64,000 nt of DNA from contig JAUHXC010000005.1 of the NCBI GenBank assembly GCA_030427205.1, positions 267,888 through 331,887 on the forward strand, in the 5' to 3' direction. The stretch comes from a bacterium (GTDB lineage Bacteria > Myxococcota_A > Bradymonadia > UBA7976 > UBA1532). The first letter of the stretch is position 1. Every line of letters starts with the position of its first letter. Made by a program: the position numbers and the translations under genes. The notes under the pieces are model-generated. The model searched no databases. It worked only from the letters and a program-made list of their open reading frames with translations, and was not told the DNA's origin. This document shows positions 43,297 to 51,583 of the stretch, piece after piece.

Positions 43297-44166
43297 CTAC
43301 CGCCGGCTCTTGCGCAGCGGCCGCAGCTCGCCGCGGGGGTCGTCGGCGGGCTGCTGCAGGCGGCGGGCCTCCTGCAGCGCGGCGCGGGCGGCGACCGGGT
43401 TGCCGGTGCGGCGGTGGTAGGCGGCGAGGCGGATGTGGATGACCGGGTTCTGCGGGTGCTGCTCGACGAGCGCCCGGTAGAGCGCGCCGGCGGCGGCGGT
43501 ATCGCCCCTGCGCTCCTCGACCTCGGCGAGCTTGAGGCGCACGAGCAGGTCGTCGGGGCGCACCTGCATGATCTTGAGCAGGTGCGGCCGGGCGCCGACG
43601 AGCCGCCCCGCCCGCTCCCACGCGGGGATCAGGGCTTCGTGGTCGGCGAGGGTCAGCGCGTAGCGCCGCTCGAGGAACGGCACGTGGTTGATGGCCTCGG
43701 CGTCGCGGCCGGCGGCGAGCAGCAGGCGCATCAGCTCGAGGCGCACGTCGACCCGCTGGTCGCCGAGGGCCATGAGCCGCTCGAGGTCGGCGAGGCGCTG
43801 GGCGTCGGGGCCGGGGTGGCCGCTGACGCAGTCGTAGAGCGCCTGATGGTCGGCGCGCAGGCTGGGCCCGAAGCGCTCGGCCTCGACGAGCTGGCGCCGC
43901 CCCTCGTCGCAGCGGCCGGCGGTGAAGAGCTCGTCGGCCAGCGCCCGATGGGCGCTCTGGCGGGCGTGGCCCGGGTGTTGGGCGGGCAGGCGACGGCGCA
44001 GGTCTTCGAAGGCGTCGATGGCCTCGGCGTAGCGCCCCTGCCCCAGCGCGTCGTGGCCCCGGCGCAGCAGCGGGTCGCCGCAGCCGCTCGCCCCGAGCAG
44101 CGCGCAGATCAGGCCGAGCAGCCACAGCGGTGACGGCCGGCGGGTTCGTGGCATCTTCGGAGGCAT
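43297..44166 (-). CDS. TPR-repeat lipoprotein
   Basis: A 289-residue lipoprotein with lipobox GASGC (LGLICALLGASGCGDP) followed by TPR-like helical repeats: LGQGRYAEAIDAFEDLRRR, VPFLERRYALTLADHEALIP and RGDTAAAGALYRALVEQHPQNPVIH. It ends in a basic tail (RGELRPLRKSRR). A start at ATG 44166 is shown; an in-frame ATG at 44154 closer to the hydrophobic core is an alternative, and neither has a good ribosome site. Nine bases separate its stop from the TPR-CHAT gene at 43287, implying one operon, which hints at a partner of that protease at the envelope. It is divergent from the TlpA lipoprotein gene. Confidence 0.8.
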   Translation of the reverse strand: MPPKMPRTRRPSPLWLLGLICALLGASGCGDPLLRRGHDALGQGRYAEAIDAFEDLRRRLPAQHPGHARQSAHRALADELFTAGRCDEGRRQLVEAERFGPSLRADHQALYDCVSGHPGPDAQRLADLERLMALGDQRVDVRLELMRLLLAAGRDAEAINHVPFLERRYALTLADHEALIPAWERAGRLVGARPHLLKIMQVRPDDLLVRLKLAEVEERRGDTAAAGALYRALVEQHPQNPVIHIRLAAYHRRTGNPVAARAALQEARRLQQPADDPRGELRPLRKSRR

Positions 44167-44272
44167 GAGCGAACGGCAACGCATCGCGACACCGTACAAC
44201 ACCCGGGCGACGAGCGCCCCCGGGTGGGCGGGGAACTACCATTTCCCGGGCGCCGGTGCTGTACTGCGCGCC

Positions 44273-44866
44273 GTGTCGCGGCCCAATCTGCCATCGCCGA
44301 GGTCCGTCGCCGCGCGGCTGCTGCCGCTGCTGCTGGTGCTGGCACCGCTCGTCGGCTGCGGCGGCGCGCCGAGCACGACGCCGGGCGTACCGCCGCCGAT
44401 CGCCGGCCCCGACGGCGAGCCGGCGCGCTCGGTGACTTTGTCGCTGCCGCGCATCGGCTTCGACGGGCGCTTGGACGGCGACGTCTCGCTGGCGACGCTG
44501 CGGGGCAAGGTGGTGGCGGTGACCTACTTCACGGTGTGGTGTCAGCCCTGCGCCGAGACGCTGCCGCGCATCGCCAAGCTGGCCGAAGAGCTGGGCGACT
44601 TCGAGTACGTCGCGGTGAGCCTCGACGACAAGCCGCGGGTGCTGTTGCCCGCCTTCGTCGAATACCTGCGCCTCGAGCCCGGTTCGCTTCAGATCGCGGT
44701 GGCCGACGCGGCCCACAAAGACGCCCGCACCCCGTTCGGGCGGCTGCTGGCGGTGCCGGTGACCCACCTGGTCGACGGCGGCGGCCGGCACATCGAGACG
44801 CTGTACGGCGTGCCCCAGAGCGTGTACCTGCACCGGCGGGTGCTCGAGTTGAGCGCGCGGGATTGA
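44273..44866 (+). CDS. TlpA-type thioredoxin lipoprotein
   Basis: A 197-residue lipoprotein with lipobox LVGC (LLPLLLVLAPLVGCGG), then a TlpA thioredoxin fold with redox motif WCQPC (TVWCQPCAETLPRI) and the cis-Pro region LLAVPVTHLVD. The GTG at 44273 is proposed because it opens directly on the signal peptide; an ATG at 44165 would put 36 residues before it. The role is thiol-disulfide exchange at the periplasmic face. It lies 47 bases upstream of exbB on the same strand. No cytochrome gene is adjacent. Confidence 0.85.
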   Translation: MSRPNLPSPRSVAARLLPLLLVLAPLVGCGGAPSTTPGVPPPIAGPDGEPARSVTLSLPRIGFDGRLDGDVSLATLRGKVVAVTYFTVWCQPCAETLPRIAKLAEELGDFEYVAVSLDDKPRVLLPAFVEYLRLEPGSLQIAVADAAHKDARTPFGRLLAVPVTHLVDGGGRHIETLYGVPQSVYLHRRVLELSARD

Positions 44867-44913
44867 ACAGGTGACGGGATCGAACGCTGTGAGACGGAGA
44901 CGGACGCCGAGCG

Positions 44914-45615
44914 ATGACTGAACTCTACGCATTCCTCAAGCAGGGCGGGGTCTTGATGATCCCCATCGGGGTCTTCTCGGTGGTCGCGCTCGGCGTTTTC
45001 TTCGAACGGCTGTGGGCCCTGCGCCCGGGCGCGGTGATCCCCCGTGACTTCCTGGGGCTGGTGCGGCGCAAGGTGGCCGAAGACAAGGCGGCCGAGGCGC
45101 TGACGCTGTGTGAGGGCAACCGCTCGGCGGCGTCGGTGGTGGTGGCGAGCGGGCTGCGCTACGCCGGGCGCTCGCGGGACGTCATCAAGGAGGCCTTCGA
45201 GGAGGTCGGCCGCATCGAGGTGACCCACCTCGGCCGCTTCGTCGAGGTGATGGGCACCATCGCCGCGGTCGCGCCGCTGCTCGGGCTGCTGGGCACTGTC
45301 GTCGGCATGATCGACGTCTTCCGCACGGTGGTGGCCGAGGTCGGCGGGCAGGCGGGGCCGGTCAACCCGGCGAGCCTGGCCAACGGCATCTGGGCCGCGC
45401 TGATGACCACCGCCGCGGGGCTGTCCGTCGCCATCCCGGCCTTCATGGGCTACAAGTACCTGCTCTCGCGGGTCGATCGGCTGGCCATCGAGATGGAGGA
45501 GGTCTGCCTCGACCTGCTCGATCTGCTCACCGACGCCGAGGCGCCGCGGGCGGTCGAGGGGCCGGCGGGCGACGGGCCGTCGCTGAGCAAGGGCCAGGGC
45601 GAGGGCGACCGATGA
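44914..45615 (+). CDS. exbB: ExbB/TolQ/MotA-type proton channel protein
   Basis: A 233-residue protein with the family topology: an N-terminal helix (GVLMIPIGVFSVVALGVFF), a long cytoplasmic loop, then two helices (VEVMGTIAAVAPLLGLLGTVVGM and WAALMTTAAGLSVAIPAFMGY). The sequences APLLGLLGTVVGMIDVF and the GL-A-IPA segment are diagnostic for ExbB/TolQ. It forms the pentameric channel that harvests proton-motive force. The stop overlaps exbD by four bases (ATGA at 45612-45615), indicating coupling. No tonB or TolA gene is seen near, so the energised partner is unknown. Confidence 0.95.
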   Translation: MTELYAFLKQGGVLMIPIGVFSVVALGVFFERLWALRPGAVIPRDFLGLVRRKVAEDKAAEALTLCEGNRSAASVVVASGLRYAGRSRDVIKEAFEEVGRIEVTHLGRFVEVMGTIAAVAPLLGLLGTVVGMIDVFRTVVAEVGGQAGPVNPASLANGIWAALMTTAAGLSVAIPAFMGYKYLLSRVDRLAIEMEEVCLDLLDLLTDAEAPRAVEGPAGDGPSLSKGQGEGDR

Positions 45616-46040
45616 ACTTCCGGGGGGGCGGCACCCGCGCGCGGCGCAACGCGACGGTGGTCGACATCACCGCGCTGGTCGACGTGGTGTTCCAGCTCTT
45701 GATCTTCTTCCTGCTGACGTCGAGCTACGTCAGCCAGCAGTCGCGTCAGGCGCCGCAGGTGCCCGTCGAGCTGCCCGAGTCGACCCTCGACGCGCAGGAG
45801 AAGCCGGCCGAGGACTTCGTGGTGGCCATCGACGAAGGCGGCCGCATCTTCATCGGCGCCGACGAGCCGGTCTCGGTGGAGGAGCTGGCGGTGCGGCTGG
45901 CCAAGGCGGCGGATGAGAACCCGAGTACGGTGGTGCTCATCCGCGGCGACCAGACGGTGCCCTACGGGCGGGTGGCCCAGGTGATGGCCATGGCCCGGCT
46001 GACGGGGCTCAAGATCTCGGCGGTGCTGCGCAACCGCTGA
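45612..46040 (+). CDS. exbD: ExbD/TolR-type energy transduction protein
   Basis: A 142-residue protein with an N-terminal cytoplasmic segment, a single membrane helix VDITALVDVVFQLLIFFLL carrying the conserved Asp that conducts protons, and a periplasmic domain ending in YGRVAQVMAMARLTGLKIS. The gene overlaps exbB by four bases. Together they form the energiser for an outer-membrane TonB-dependent or Tol-like system; the partner is not in this window. The stop is 11 bases from the end of arsM, which is convergent. Confidence 0.95.
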   Translation: MNFRGGGTRARRNATVVDITALVDVVFQLLIFFLLTSSYVSQQSRQAPQVPVELPESTLDAQEKPAEDFVVAIDEGGRIFIGADEPVSVEELAVRLAKAADENPSTVVLIRGDQTVPYGRVAQVMAMARLTGLKISAVLRNR

Positions 46041-46051
46041 GCGCGGGCGGG

Positions 46052-47104
46052 TCAGCAGCAGGCCCCGCCCGGGTCGTCGCCGCCCGCGAACGCCTCGGGG
46101 CCGCAGTCGAAGAGCCCGTAGTGGGTCTCGCGGTTCCCCTCGATGCGGAAGTGCTTCGCGAACCGGGTCGAGCCCAGCATCTCGGCGGTATTGCTGCAGA
46201 TCGTCATCGGCTTGCCGGTGACGAAGGTGTGGTGGTCGTCGAGCACGAAGCGGTGCTTCGCGTGGGGCAGCGTGCCCTTGTACCAGGCCACCTCGCCGTA
46301 GTCTTCGCAGCGGTCTTCGAGGGTGTCGAGCTTGAAGAAGCGCACGGTCATCGACAGGAAGCGGGCGTTGCCGATGCGCTCTTCGATCTCGGCGTTCTGC
46401 GGCAGGATCGGGCTGCTGGCGACGACCCGGTAGTCGGGCACGCCGAGGCGGTAGAGCATGCGCCGGAAGTCTTCGGTGTACAGCGCGCCGCCAAGGCATT
46501 CGCCGACGAGCACCGGGTCGGTCTTCATCCACTTGGGCAGCCGCCGGTCGGCGAAGACGTCGGCGAAGTAGACCTCGCCGCCGGGCTTGAGCGCCCGCAT
46601 GATCTCGGCAAAGACCCGCTCCTTCTCGGGGGCGAGGTTGAGCACGCAGTTGCTGATGACGACGTCCACCGAGCCGGGCTCGATGCCGGCGCCGGCCAGG
46701 TTCTCCATGTAGCCCTGGCGGAACTCGACGTTCGACTTCGCGTAGCCGAAGCGCGCGCGGTGGGCGTCTTCGTACTTGCGGGCGACCTCGAGCTGCTCGG
46801 CGGTCATGTCGAGGCCGATGACCCGGCCCGACTCGCCGACGAGCTGCGACGCGAGGTAGACGTCGCGGCCGGTGCCGCAGCCGAGGTCGAGCACGGTGCA
46901 GCCTTCGAGCCCGTTGGGGATCGGCGAGCCGCAGCCGTAGAAGCGCTCGTGGATCTCGTCTTCGATGTTGGCCAGGAGCGGGCGCAGATGCTGGGGCATC
47001 GCCTCGGTCGGGCAGCAGGCGGTGGTCTGCAGGTCGGCCTTGGTGGCGAGCACCTTGCCGTAATAATCCTGCACGTCGCGATGGGTCTGGGTATCGGTGG
47101 CCAC
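46052..47104 (-). CDS. arsM: Arsenite methyltransferase ArsM
   Basis: A 350-residue SAM-dependent methyltransferase. The SAM-binding motif is VLDLGCGTGRDVYLAS. The arsenic-binding cysteines characteristic of ArsM are present: ACCPTEAMP (near residue 30), FYGCGSPIP, ISNCVLNL and ECLGGALY, in the known order. It methylates As(III) to volatile or less toxic products. The protein ends in a Cys pair (GGACC). The GTG at 47104 has AGGAG 11 bases upstream. No arsR, arsC or arsB is nearby, so it is not part of a typical ars operon. It is convergent with exbD and preceded upstream by a TPR/hypothetical gene on the same strand. Confidence 0.95.
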   Translation of the reverse strand: MATDTQTHRDVQDYYGKVLATKADLQTTACCPTEAMPQHLRPLLANIEDEIHERFYGCGSPIPNGLEGCTVLDLGCGTGRDVYLASQLVGESGRVIGLDMTAEQLEVARKYEDAHRARFGYAKSNVEFRQGYMENLAGAGIEPGSVDVVISNCVLNLAPEKERVFAEIMRALKPGGEVYFADVFADRRLPKWMKTDPVLVGECLGGALYTEDFRRMLYRLGVPDYRVVASSPILPQNAEIEERIGNARFLSMTVRFFKLDTLEDRCEDYGEVAWYKGTLPHAKHRFVLDDHHTFVTGKPMTICSNTAEMLGSTRFAKHFRIEGNRETHYGLFDCGPEAFAGGDDPGGACC

Positions 47105-47213
47105 GGTCGCAAGGCTCCTGGTTGGTCGGGGGCGCGCGGGTACGGATACGCCGGCGGTCGGCAGATGTTTCCCCGCTTCTCCACGGGGTCGGCGTCGGGT
47201 TGGTCGTCGTCTT

Positions 47214-48392
47214 CTATAGCCGGTCGGCGATGGCGTCTGCCAGTCGGCTCGCGACGAAAGGCGCCCGGCGCTTGAGCGCGCGCAGGTCGAGGTGCATCTG
47301 CCGCCGGTCTTGCAGGTGCAGCGAGAGCTGGGCCCCGTCGTCGACGATCTCCATGCGCTCGATCGCCCGGATCGGCACCCGCGCCGGCGGGTTGCTGCCG
47401 TCGCGCAGCAGGATCTCGTCGGCGATCAGGCCCAGGGCGACCCGCTCGGCGAGCTTGCGCGGGCTGCCGCCGCCGGGCGCGGTGACCACCGGGCCGGGCA
47501 GGTGCACCGCGAGGCGCAGCGCGTCGGGGTCGGGCAGCAGATCGAGCAGGGCCTCGCGGGCTTCGAGCGGGTCTTCGGGGCCGCCGAGCTCGGGCATCAC
47601 CGCGCCCTGGCGCTCGCGGGCGATGACCTGCTCGTCGATGAGCAGGCCGGTGATGGGCGAGCGCACCTTGACCGTCGGCACGCCGGGATCGGCGGTCAGC
47701 TCGATGCCGCCGCCGGTGAACGCGCCGCTGGCCCGGGGCGAGGTGGAGTTGTCTTCGAGCCAGTCGGGGCGAGCGCCGCCGCTGTCGCCCAGCTCGCCGT
47801 CGAAGCGGGTCGGCTCGAGCCACGACGGCTGCACATGCGTCGAGCGGCGGATGACCTTGGGCGGCGGACCGGCGGGCTGGGACGGGCGCGGCGCGGGCGG
47901 CGCGACCCGCGGCAGCGAGGCCCGGTCGGTGGGTCGCGCCGGCGGCCGTTGGGGTTCGGCGCGCGGCTCGCGACGGGCCGACCCCTTCTCGCCGGGCAGG
48001 AGGGCCGGCTGGCCGGCGGGCGGCATGCGCGCGGACAAGACCGCCCGCAGCGGGCCGGCGTGGCCGCTCAAGCCCTCGCCGAAGTCGGCCAGCGCGGCGG
48101 GCAGGCGCGCGCCGGCGGCGACCCGGGCCGAGACCCCCGACTCGCCGACGGCCGCGAGGCAGGCCGAGAGCCCGGCGCGGGTGATCTCGCTGCGGTCGCC
48201 GCGGGCGTAGGCCACCCGGAAGTAGTGGGCGGCCACGATCGGGTCGCCGCGGCGGGCCGCGAGCGCCGCCCGCAGCCCGTAGGCCGGGCCCAGGTCGGGG
48301 TCGGCGCCGATCGCCTGGGTGGCGAGTCGATCGGCCTGGCGGGCGTCGGTGGCCCGGCGGGCTTGCTCCAGCAGCGTCTGGGCGTCGCTCAT
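47214..48392 (-). CDS. Cytoplasmic protein of unknown function with TPR-like N-terminus
   Basis: A 392-residue protein. Residues 1-90 show a TPR-like helical pattern (LLEQARRATDARQADRLATQAIGADPDLGPAYGLRAAL). A Pro/Arg-rich low-complexity linker (about 120-200) follows. The C-terminal third has beta-rich segments, among them SPITGLLIDEQVIARER and DDGAQLSLHLQDRRQMHLDL, which I do not recognise. No signal peptide. ATG 48392 lies 25 bases after the stop of the PEGA protein gene, so both are probably co-transcribed, with arsM downstream by 109 bases. Confidence 0.75.
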   Translation of the reverse strand: MSDAQTLLEQARRATDARQADRLATQAIGADPDLGPAYGLRAALAARRGDPIVAAHYFRVAYARGDRSEITRAGLSACLAAVGESGVSARVAAGARLPAALADFGEGLSGHAGPLRAVLSARMPPAGQPALLPGEKGSARREPRAEPQRPPARPTDRASLPRVAPPAPRPSQPAGPPPKVIRRSTHVQPSWLEPTRFDGELGDSGGARPDWLEDNSTSPRASGAFTGGGIELTADPGVPTVKVRSPITGLLIDEQVIARERQGAVMPELGGPEDPLEAREALLDLLPDPDALRLAVHLPGPVVTAPGGGSPRKLAERVALGLIADEILLRDGSNPPARVPIRAIERMEIVDDGAQLSLHLQDRRQMHLDLRALKRRAPFVASRLADAIADRL

Positions 48393-48417
48393 CGCTCCTC
48401 GTGCGGGTCGGGGGTGT

Positions 48418-49131
48418 TCATCGCAGCTCGACGGTCAACGAGGTGGTCTTGCCGACGACGATCTGCACGTCGTAGGTGTGCGCCTCGCCGCCGCCGACGG
48501 GGGTCAGCGACAGGGTATGGGTGCCGGCGGGCAGGCGCACGTCGTTCATCGGGGTCGTGCCGGGCCAGGGTACGCCGTCGACCGCCAGGGTGGCCCGCGG
48601 GGTCGAGCGCAGGCGCAGGCTGCCGTATTCGTCGTCGAGCAGCAGGCCGTCGCGATACGGCACCGGGCCCACGGTGCGGTCGACCAGCCCGCGCACCCGC
48701 TCGATGAGCGCGCGATAGCGGCCGTCGGCGATGCGCTCGGGGTCGTGCACGACGAAGCGGTGGCGCTTGTCGCCGTGGCGGGTCGAGATGCGCCAGACGG
48801 TGCGCGGCGTCTCGCCGGTGCGGTCGCGAAGGGTGAAGCCGCCGAGCGCGGTGACCTCGTCGAGCAGCGCGCCGAGGTCGCTGCGCCCGAGCAGGCCGAC
48901 CTCGCCCCGGCGCCCGAAGCCCTTCGCGAAGGTCTTGTCGACCTCGGCGACCACCGTGCCCCGGCGATAGGAGACCTCGTAGCGCACCTCGGCGTAGGGG
49001 GTCGCCGGCCCGCTGAGCACCAGCCGCACCCCGTCTCCGGGCAGCCCGGCGGCGGCGGGCGCGGCCAGAAGCAGCGCGACGAGCGGCAGCAGCCGGGTGA
49101 GCCGGGCGATGGACGAAGGGCGAAGCGACAT
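48418..49131 (-). CDS. Exported PEGA-domain protein
   Basis: A 237-residue protein with a signal peptide (RLLPLVALLLAAPAAAG). The C-terminal 75 residues show the PEGA pattern: LRLRSTPRATLAVDGVPWPG, then LPAGTHTLSLTPVGG and TTSLTVELR, typical of the PEGA beta-sandwich found in surface proteins. The first part (residues 25-150) is a separate region, unassigned. ATG 49131 has no convincing ribosome site. It is divergent from the gene at 49201 with a 69-base gap, and precedes the TPR protein gene by 25 bases. Confidence 0.8.
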   Translation of the reverse strand: MSLRPSSIARLTRLLPLVALLLAAPAAAGLPGDGVRLVLSGPATPYAEVRYEVSYRRGTVVAEVDKTFAKGFGRRGEVGLLGRSDLGALLDEVTALGGFTLRDRTGETPRTVWRISTRHGDKRHRFVVHDPERIADGRYRALIERVRGLVDRTVGPVPYRDGLLLDDEYGSLRLRSTPRATLAVDGVPWPGTTPMNDVRLPAGTHTLSLTPVGGGEAHTYDVQIVVGKTTSLTVELR

Positions 49132-49200
49132 GCGGTTGACCAGCAGCGGACAGCGTTCGACGATACCCCATCGCCGGGGTCCGGTGAACCCGAGGAGATC

Positions 49201-49797
49201 ATGGCCATGCGTCGCCCGCCGAGTCGCCTGCCGCTGTTCGCGCTGCTTCTGGCCTGCGCCCTGGCCGCGGTCGCGCCCGTCGAGGCGGCGAAGCCCCTGC
49301 GCCCGGGGGACGCCGCCCGGCTGACCGCGGCCCGCGCGGCCCTGGAGGGTGCCCTGACCCGTCTGGCCGGCGCCGACGACCCGCGCGCCGATCGAAGGGC
49401 CGCCGAGCAGGCCCTGGCGACCATCGAGGCGCTGGTCGACAGCTATCACCACGCCCCGAACCTGCGGGCCCGCGACATGCGGGTGCACGCCCTCGATCTG
49501 CGGCCGGTGGTCGGCCGGCTCTTCGCCCCCGACGGCCCGCTCGTGCTCGTCGACGACGTGATCCACCCGCGGCGGACGGTGACGCTGGCGCTGGCGCAGG
49601 CGGCCGGACGGGCCGGGGCCTGGGGCGATCAGGTGCGCTGGCTGCGGGCGGCGTTGGCCACCGCCCCCGACGACCGCGCGCTGCTGACTGCCCTGCGCAA
49701 TGCGCTGGTGGCCGCGGGCGATCTGCCCGGCGCGGCGGCGGTCGGGGTTCGGCTCAAAGCGGGCGACGACGGCTCGGCGGCGGGCGCGCCCCGCTGA
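49201..49797 (+). CDS. Small exported protein, TPR-like
   Basis: A 198-residue protein with a signal peptide (LPLFALLLACALAAVAPVEA) and an Ala/Leu/Arg-rich helical mature part. The tail DQVRWLRAALATAPDDRALLTALRNALVAAG resembles one or two TPR units. ATG 49201 has GAGGAG just upstream; ATG 49207 is an equally possible start. Its 3' end overlaps the end of the cytochrome gene on the other strand by 44 bases (49754-49797). Confidence 0.75.
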   Translation: MAMRRPPSRLPLFALLLACALAAVAPVEAAKPLRPGDAARLTAARAALEGALTRLAGADDPRADRRAAEQALATIEALVDSYHHAPNLRARDMRVHALDLRPVVGRLFAPDGPLVLVDDVIHPRRTVTLALAQAAGRAGAWGDQVRWLRAALATAPDDRALLTALRNALVAAGDLPGAAAVGVRLKAGDDGSAAGAPR

Positions 49798-51583
49798 TCG
49801 GCAGCCGCACGTAGTCGACGAGGATGACGCTGCGCTCGGCGTCGGCCAGCGCGGCCTCGAAGTCGACCCGCGCCGCGGGCGACAGCTCAGCGGCCAGCCG
49901 GGCGCGGTAGAAGCGGGCGTAGAACCAGTCGGGGAAGAGGTGCAGGCTGACCTCGATCCGCTCGGCGGCGGGGTCGAGCGGGCGGTGATAGCGCCGGGCG
50001 CGGCGCTCGCCGGCCGGGATGCGGGTGTCGGCCTCTTCGATCCAGCGCTCGCCGTCGTGATGCACGGTGCGCCCGATGGCCCAGCTCTCGGCGGTGGCCG
50101 GCAGCGGACCGTCGGGCCCCAACTGGCGGATGCGCAGGACGGCCCGCGGGGTCGCGGTGGTCGGGAAGTGGTGCCCCGCGCCGACGTTGTACACCCGGGC
50201 CCACTGCTCGATGCGCCCGTCGGCGACAGTCGGCCGCTCGACCTCGAGCCGCACCGCCCGGCGCACCATCTCGGCGTCGTGGGCCCCGGGCACGCGGTGG
50301 GCGCCGTCGGGCATGTGGCAGTGCTGGCATTGCACGCCCGCGGGCAGATAGGGGCTCGCGGCCCACTCGCGCCAGGTATCGAGCAGCGGCCGGCCGGCGA
50401 CGGCGACGTCCAGCGGCAGGTTGTGGCACGGCATGCAGAAGTCGCTGCGGGCGAACCGCGGCGTCGGCTCGACGGCCATGCCCGGCGCCGGGATGCGCAC
50501 CGACGACGGCCCCGGCGGACCCAGCTTGCGATGCGCCCGCAGGTGGCAGCCGGCGCAGGTGACGCCCCGGGCCAACGCCTCGCGATCGGCCTGCTGATGG
50601 GCCGCGGGCGCGTGGCAGGCATTGCAGCGGCCGATGAAGGCCGGGTCTGCCCCATGGTACTGCCCCAGAAGCCCCGGGCCCGCAGCGGCCGCGTGGCGGC
50701 TCTGGGACCATGTCTGGTGCTGATGCGGGTGGCAGACGGCGCACGCCGACGGCGCGGTGGCCAGCGGCGGCCCGGCGGGGCGAGGGCCGGGATCGGGCAG
50801 CGGGCGCACGGCCCAATGTCGGTCGCGGGCCTGAGCGGCGATACCCGGCGGCGGCATACGCCAGCGCGGCCGGGGGTCGGGATCGCGCCGGTCGAGCACC
50901 CACGCCGCCAGCGCGCGGCGCTCGGCCGGGTCGGCGACCGGGGCCATGGCGGTGCCGGGGCGGCCATGGGCCAGCGTGCGCAGCAGATCGTCGAGCGTAG
51001 CGCCGCCTTTGAGCGGCGCCCGCCGCAGGTCGTAGAGGTCGGCCGGGCGCCCGTCGTGATCGGTCAAGCCCTTCGCGAGCGGGCCATCCCCTGCCCCGTC
51101 GGGCCCGTGACACGCCGCGCAGCGGGCCTGCCACAGCGCGTCGGCCGATCGCGACTCGGCCAGTTGCGACTCGGACGGCTGCGACTCTGCCGGCGCATCG
51201 GCGGGCGGCCGACCCGGATCGACGGGCGCCGGCGCCGCGCTCGGGCTGCGCCCGGCGGTGATGTAGCCGACGAGCGCGGCCACGGTCTCGTCGGGCAGGC
51301 CGTCGAACGCGGGCATCGCCGTGCCGGGCAGGCCGCGGCGCAGGGTGCGGCGCAGGCTCGCCGGATCGGCGCCGAACTTCAGCGACGCCCGGTGCAGGTC
51401 TCGCGGACGGGGCCAGAGCAGGTCGACCGCGGGGCCATCGCCGGCGCCCGTCTCCCCATGGCACGGCGCGCAGAGGGACCACGCGGCGGGCGGCGGCGGC
51501 GGGCTCGACGGGCGCGCCCCGCCGGGCAGCGCCGTCAGCGCCAGCACACACAGCGCCGGCACGGCCCGCAGGCGCCCGCTCAC
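49754..51583 (-). CDS. Seven-haem cytochrome c
   Basis: A 609-residue exported protein with seven CXXCH haem-binding motifs: CAPCH, CAACH, CAVCH, CNACH, CAGCH, CMPCH and CQHCH. The first two sit in separate mono-haem cytochrome c domains that repeat the same pattern (LRRTLRRGLPGTAMPAF and LLRTLAHGRPGTAMAPV). The other five lie in a c554-like multihaem domain, opened by CAVCHPHQHQTWSQSRHA. The C-terminal 250 residues have no haem motif. The start GTG at 51583 overlaps the stop of the pseudokinase gene by four bases (GTGA) and opens on a signal peptide (VPALCVLALTALPGG). It would depend on the Ccm genes at 0-3.6 kb for haem attachment. Role in electron transfer, unknown partner. Confidence 0.93.
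   Translation of the reverse strand: MSGRLRAVPALCVLALTALPGGARPSSPPPPPAAWSLCAPCHGETGAGDGPAVDLLWPRPRDLHRASLKFGADPASLRRTLRRGLPGTAMPAFDGLPDETVAALVGYITAGRSPSAAPAPVDPGRPPADAPAESQPSESQLAESRSADALWQARCAACHGPDGAGDGPLAKGLTDHDGRPADLYDLRRAPLKGGATLDDLLRTLAHGRPGTAMAPVADPAERRALAAWVLDRRDPDPRPRWRMPPPGIAAQARDRHWAVRPLPDPGPRPAGPPLATAPSACAVCHPHQHQTWSQSRHAAAAGPGLLGQYHGADPAFIGRCNACHAPAAHQQADREALARGVTCAGCHLRAHRKLGPPGPSSVRIPAPGMAVEPTPRFARSDFCMPCHNLPLDVAVAGRPLLDTWREWAASPYLPAGVQCQHCHMPDGAHRVPGAHDAEMVRRAVRLEVERPTVADGRIEQWARVYNVGAGHHFPTTATPRAVLRIRQLGPDGPLPATAESWAIGRTVHHDGERWIEEADTRIPAGERRARRYHRPLDPAAERIEVSLHLFPDWFYARFYRARLAAELSPAARVDFEAALADAERSVILVDYVRLPISGARPPPSRRRPL

Noticed and set aside
38791..44133. Plus-strand open frame of 1,780 residues
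   Set aside because: Antisense to the second TPR-CHAT gene and the TPR lipoprotein; no start context and low complexity.
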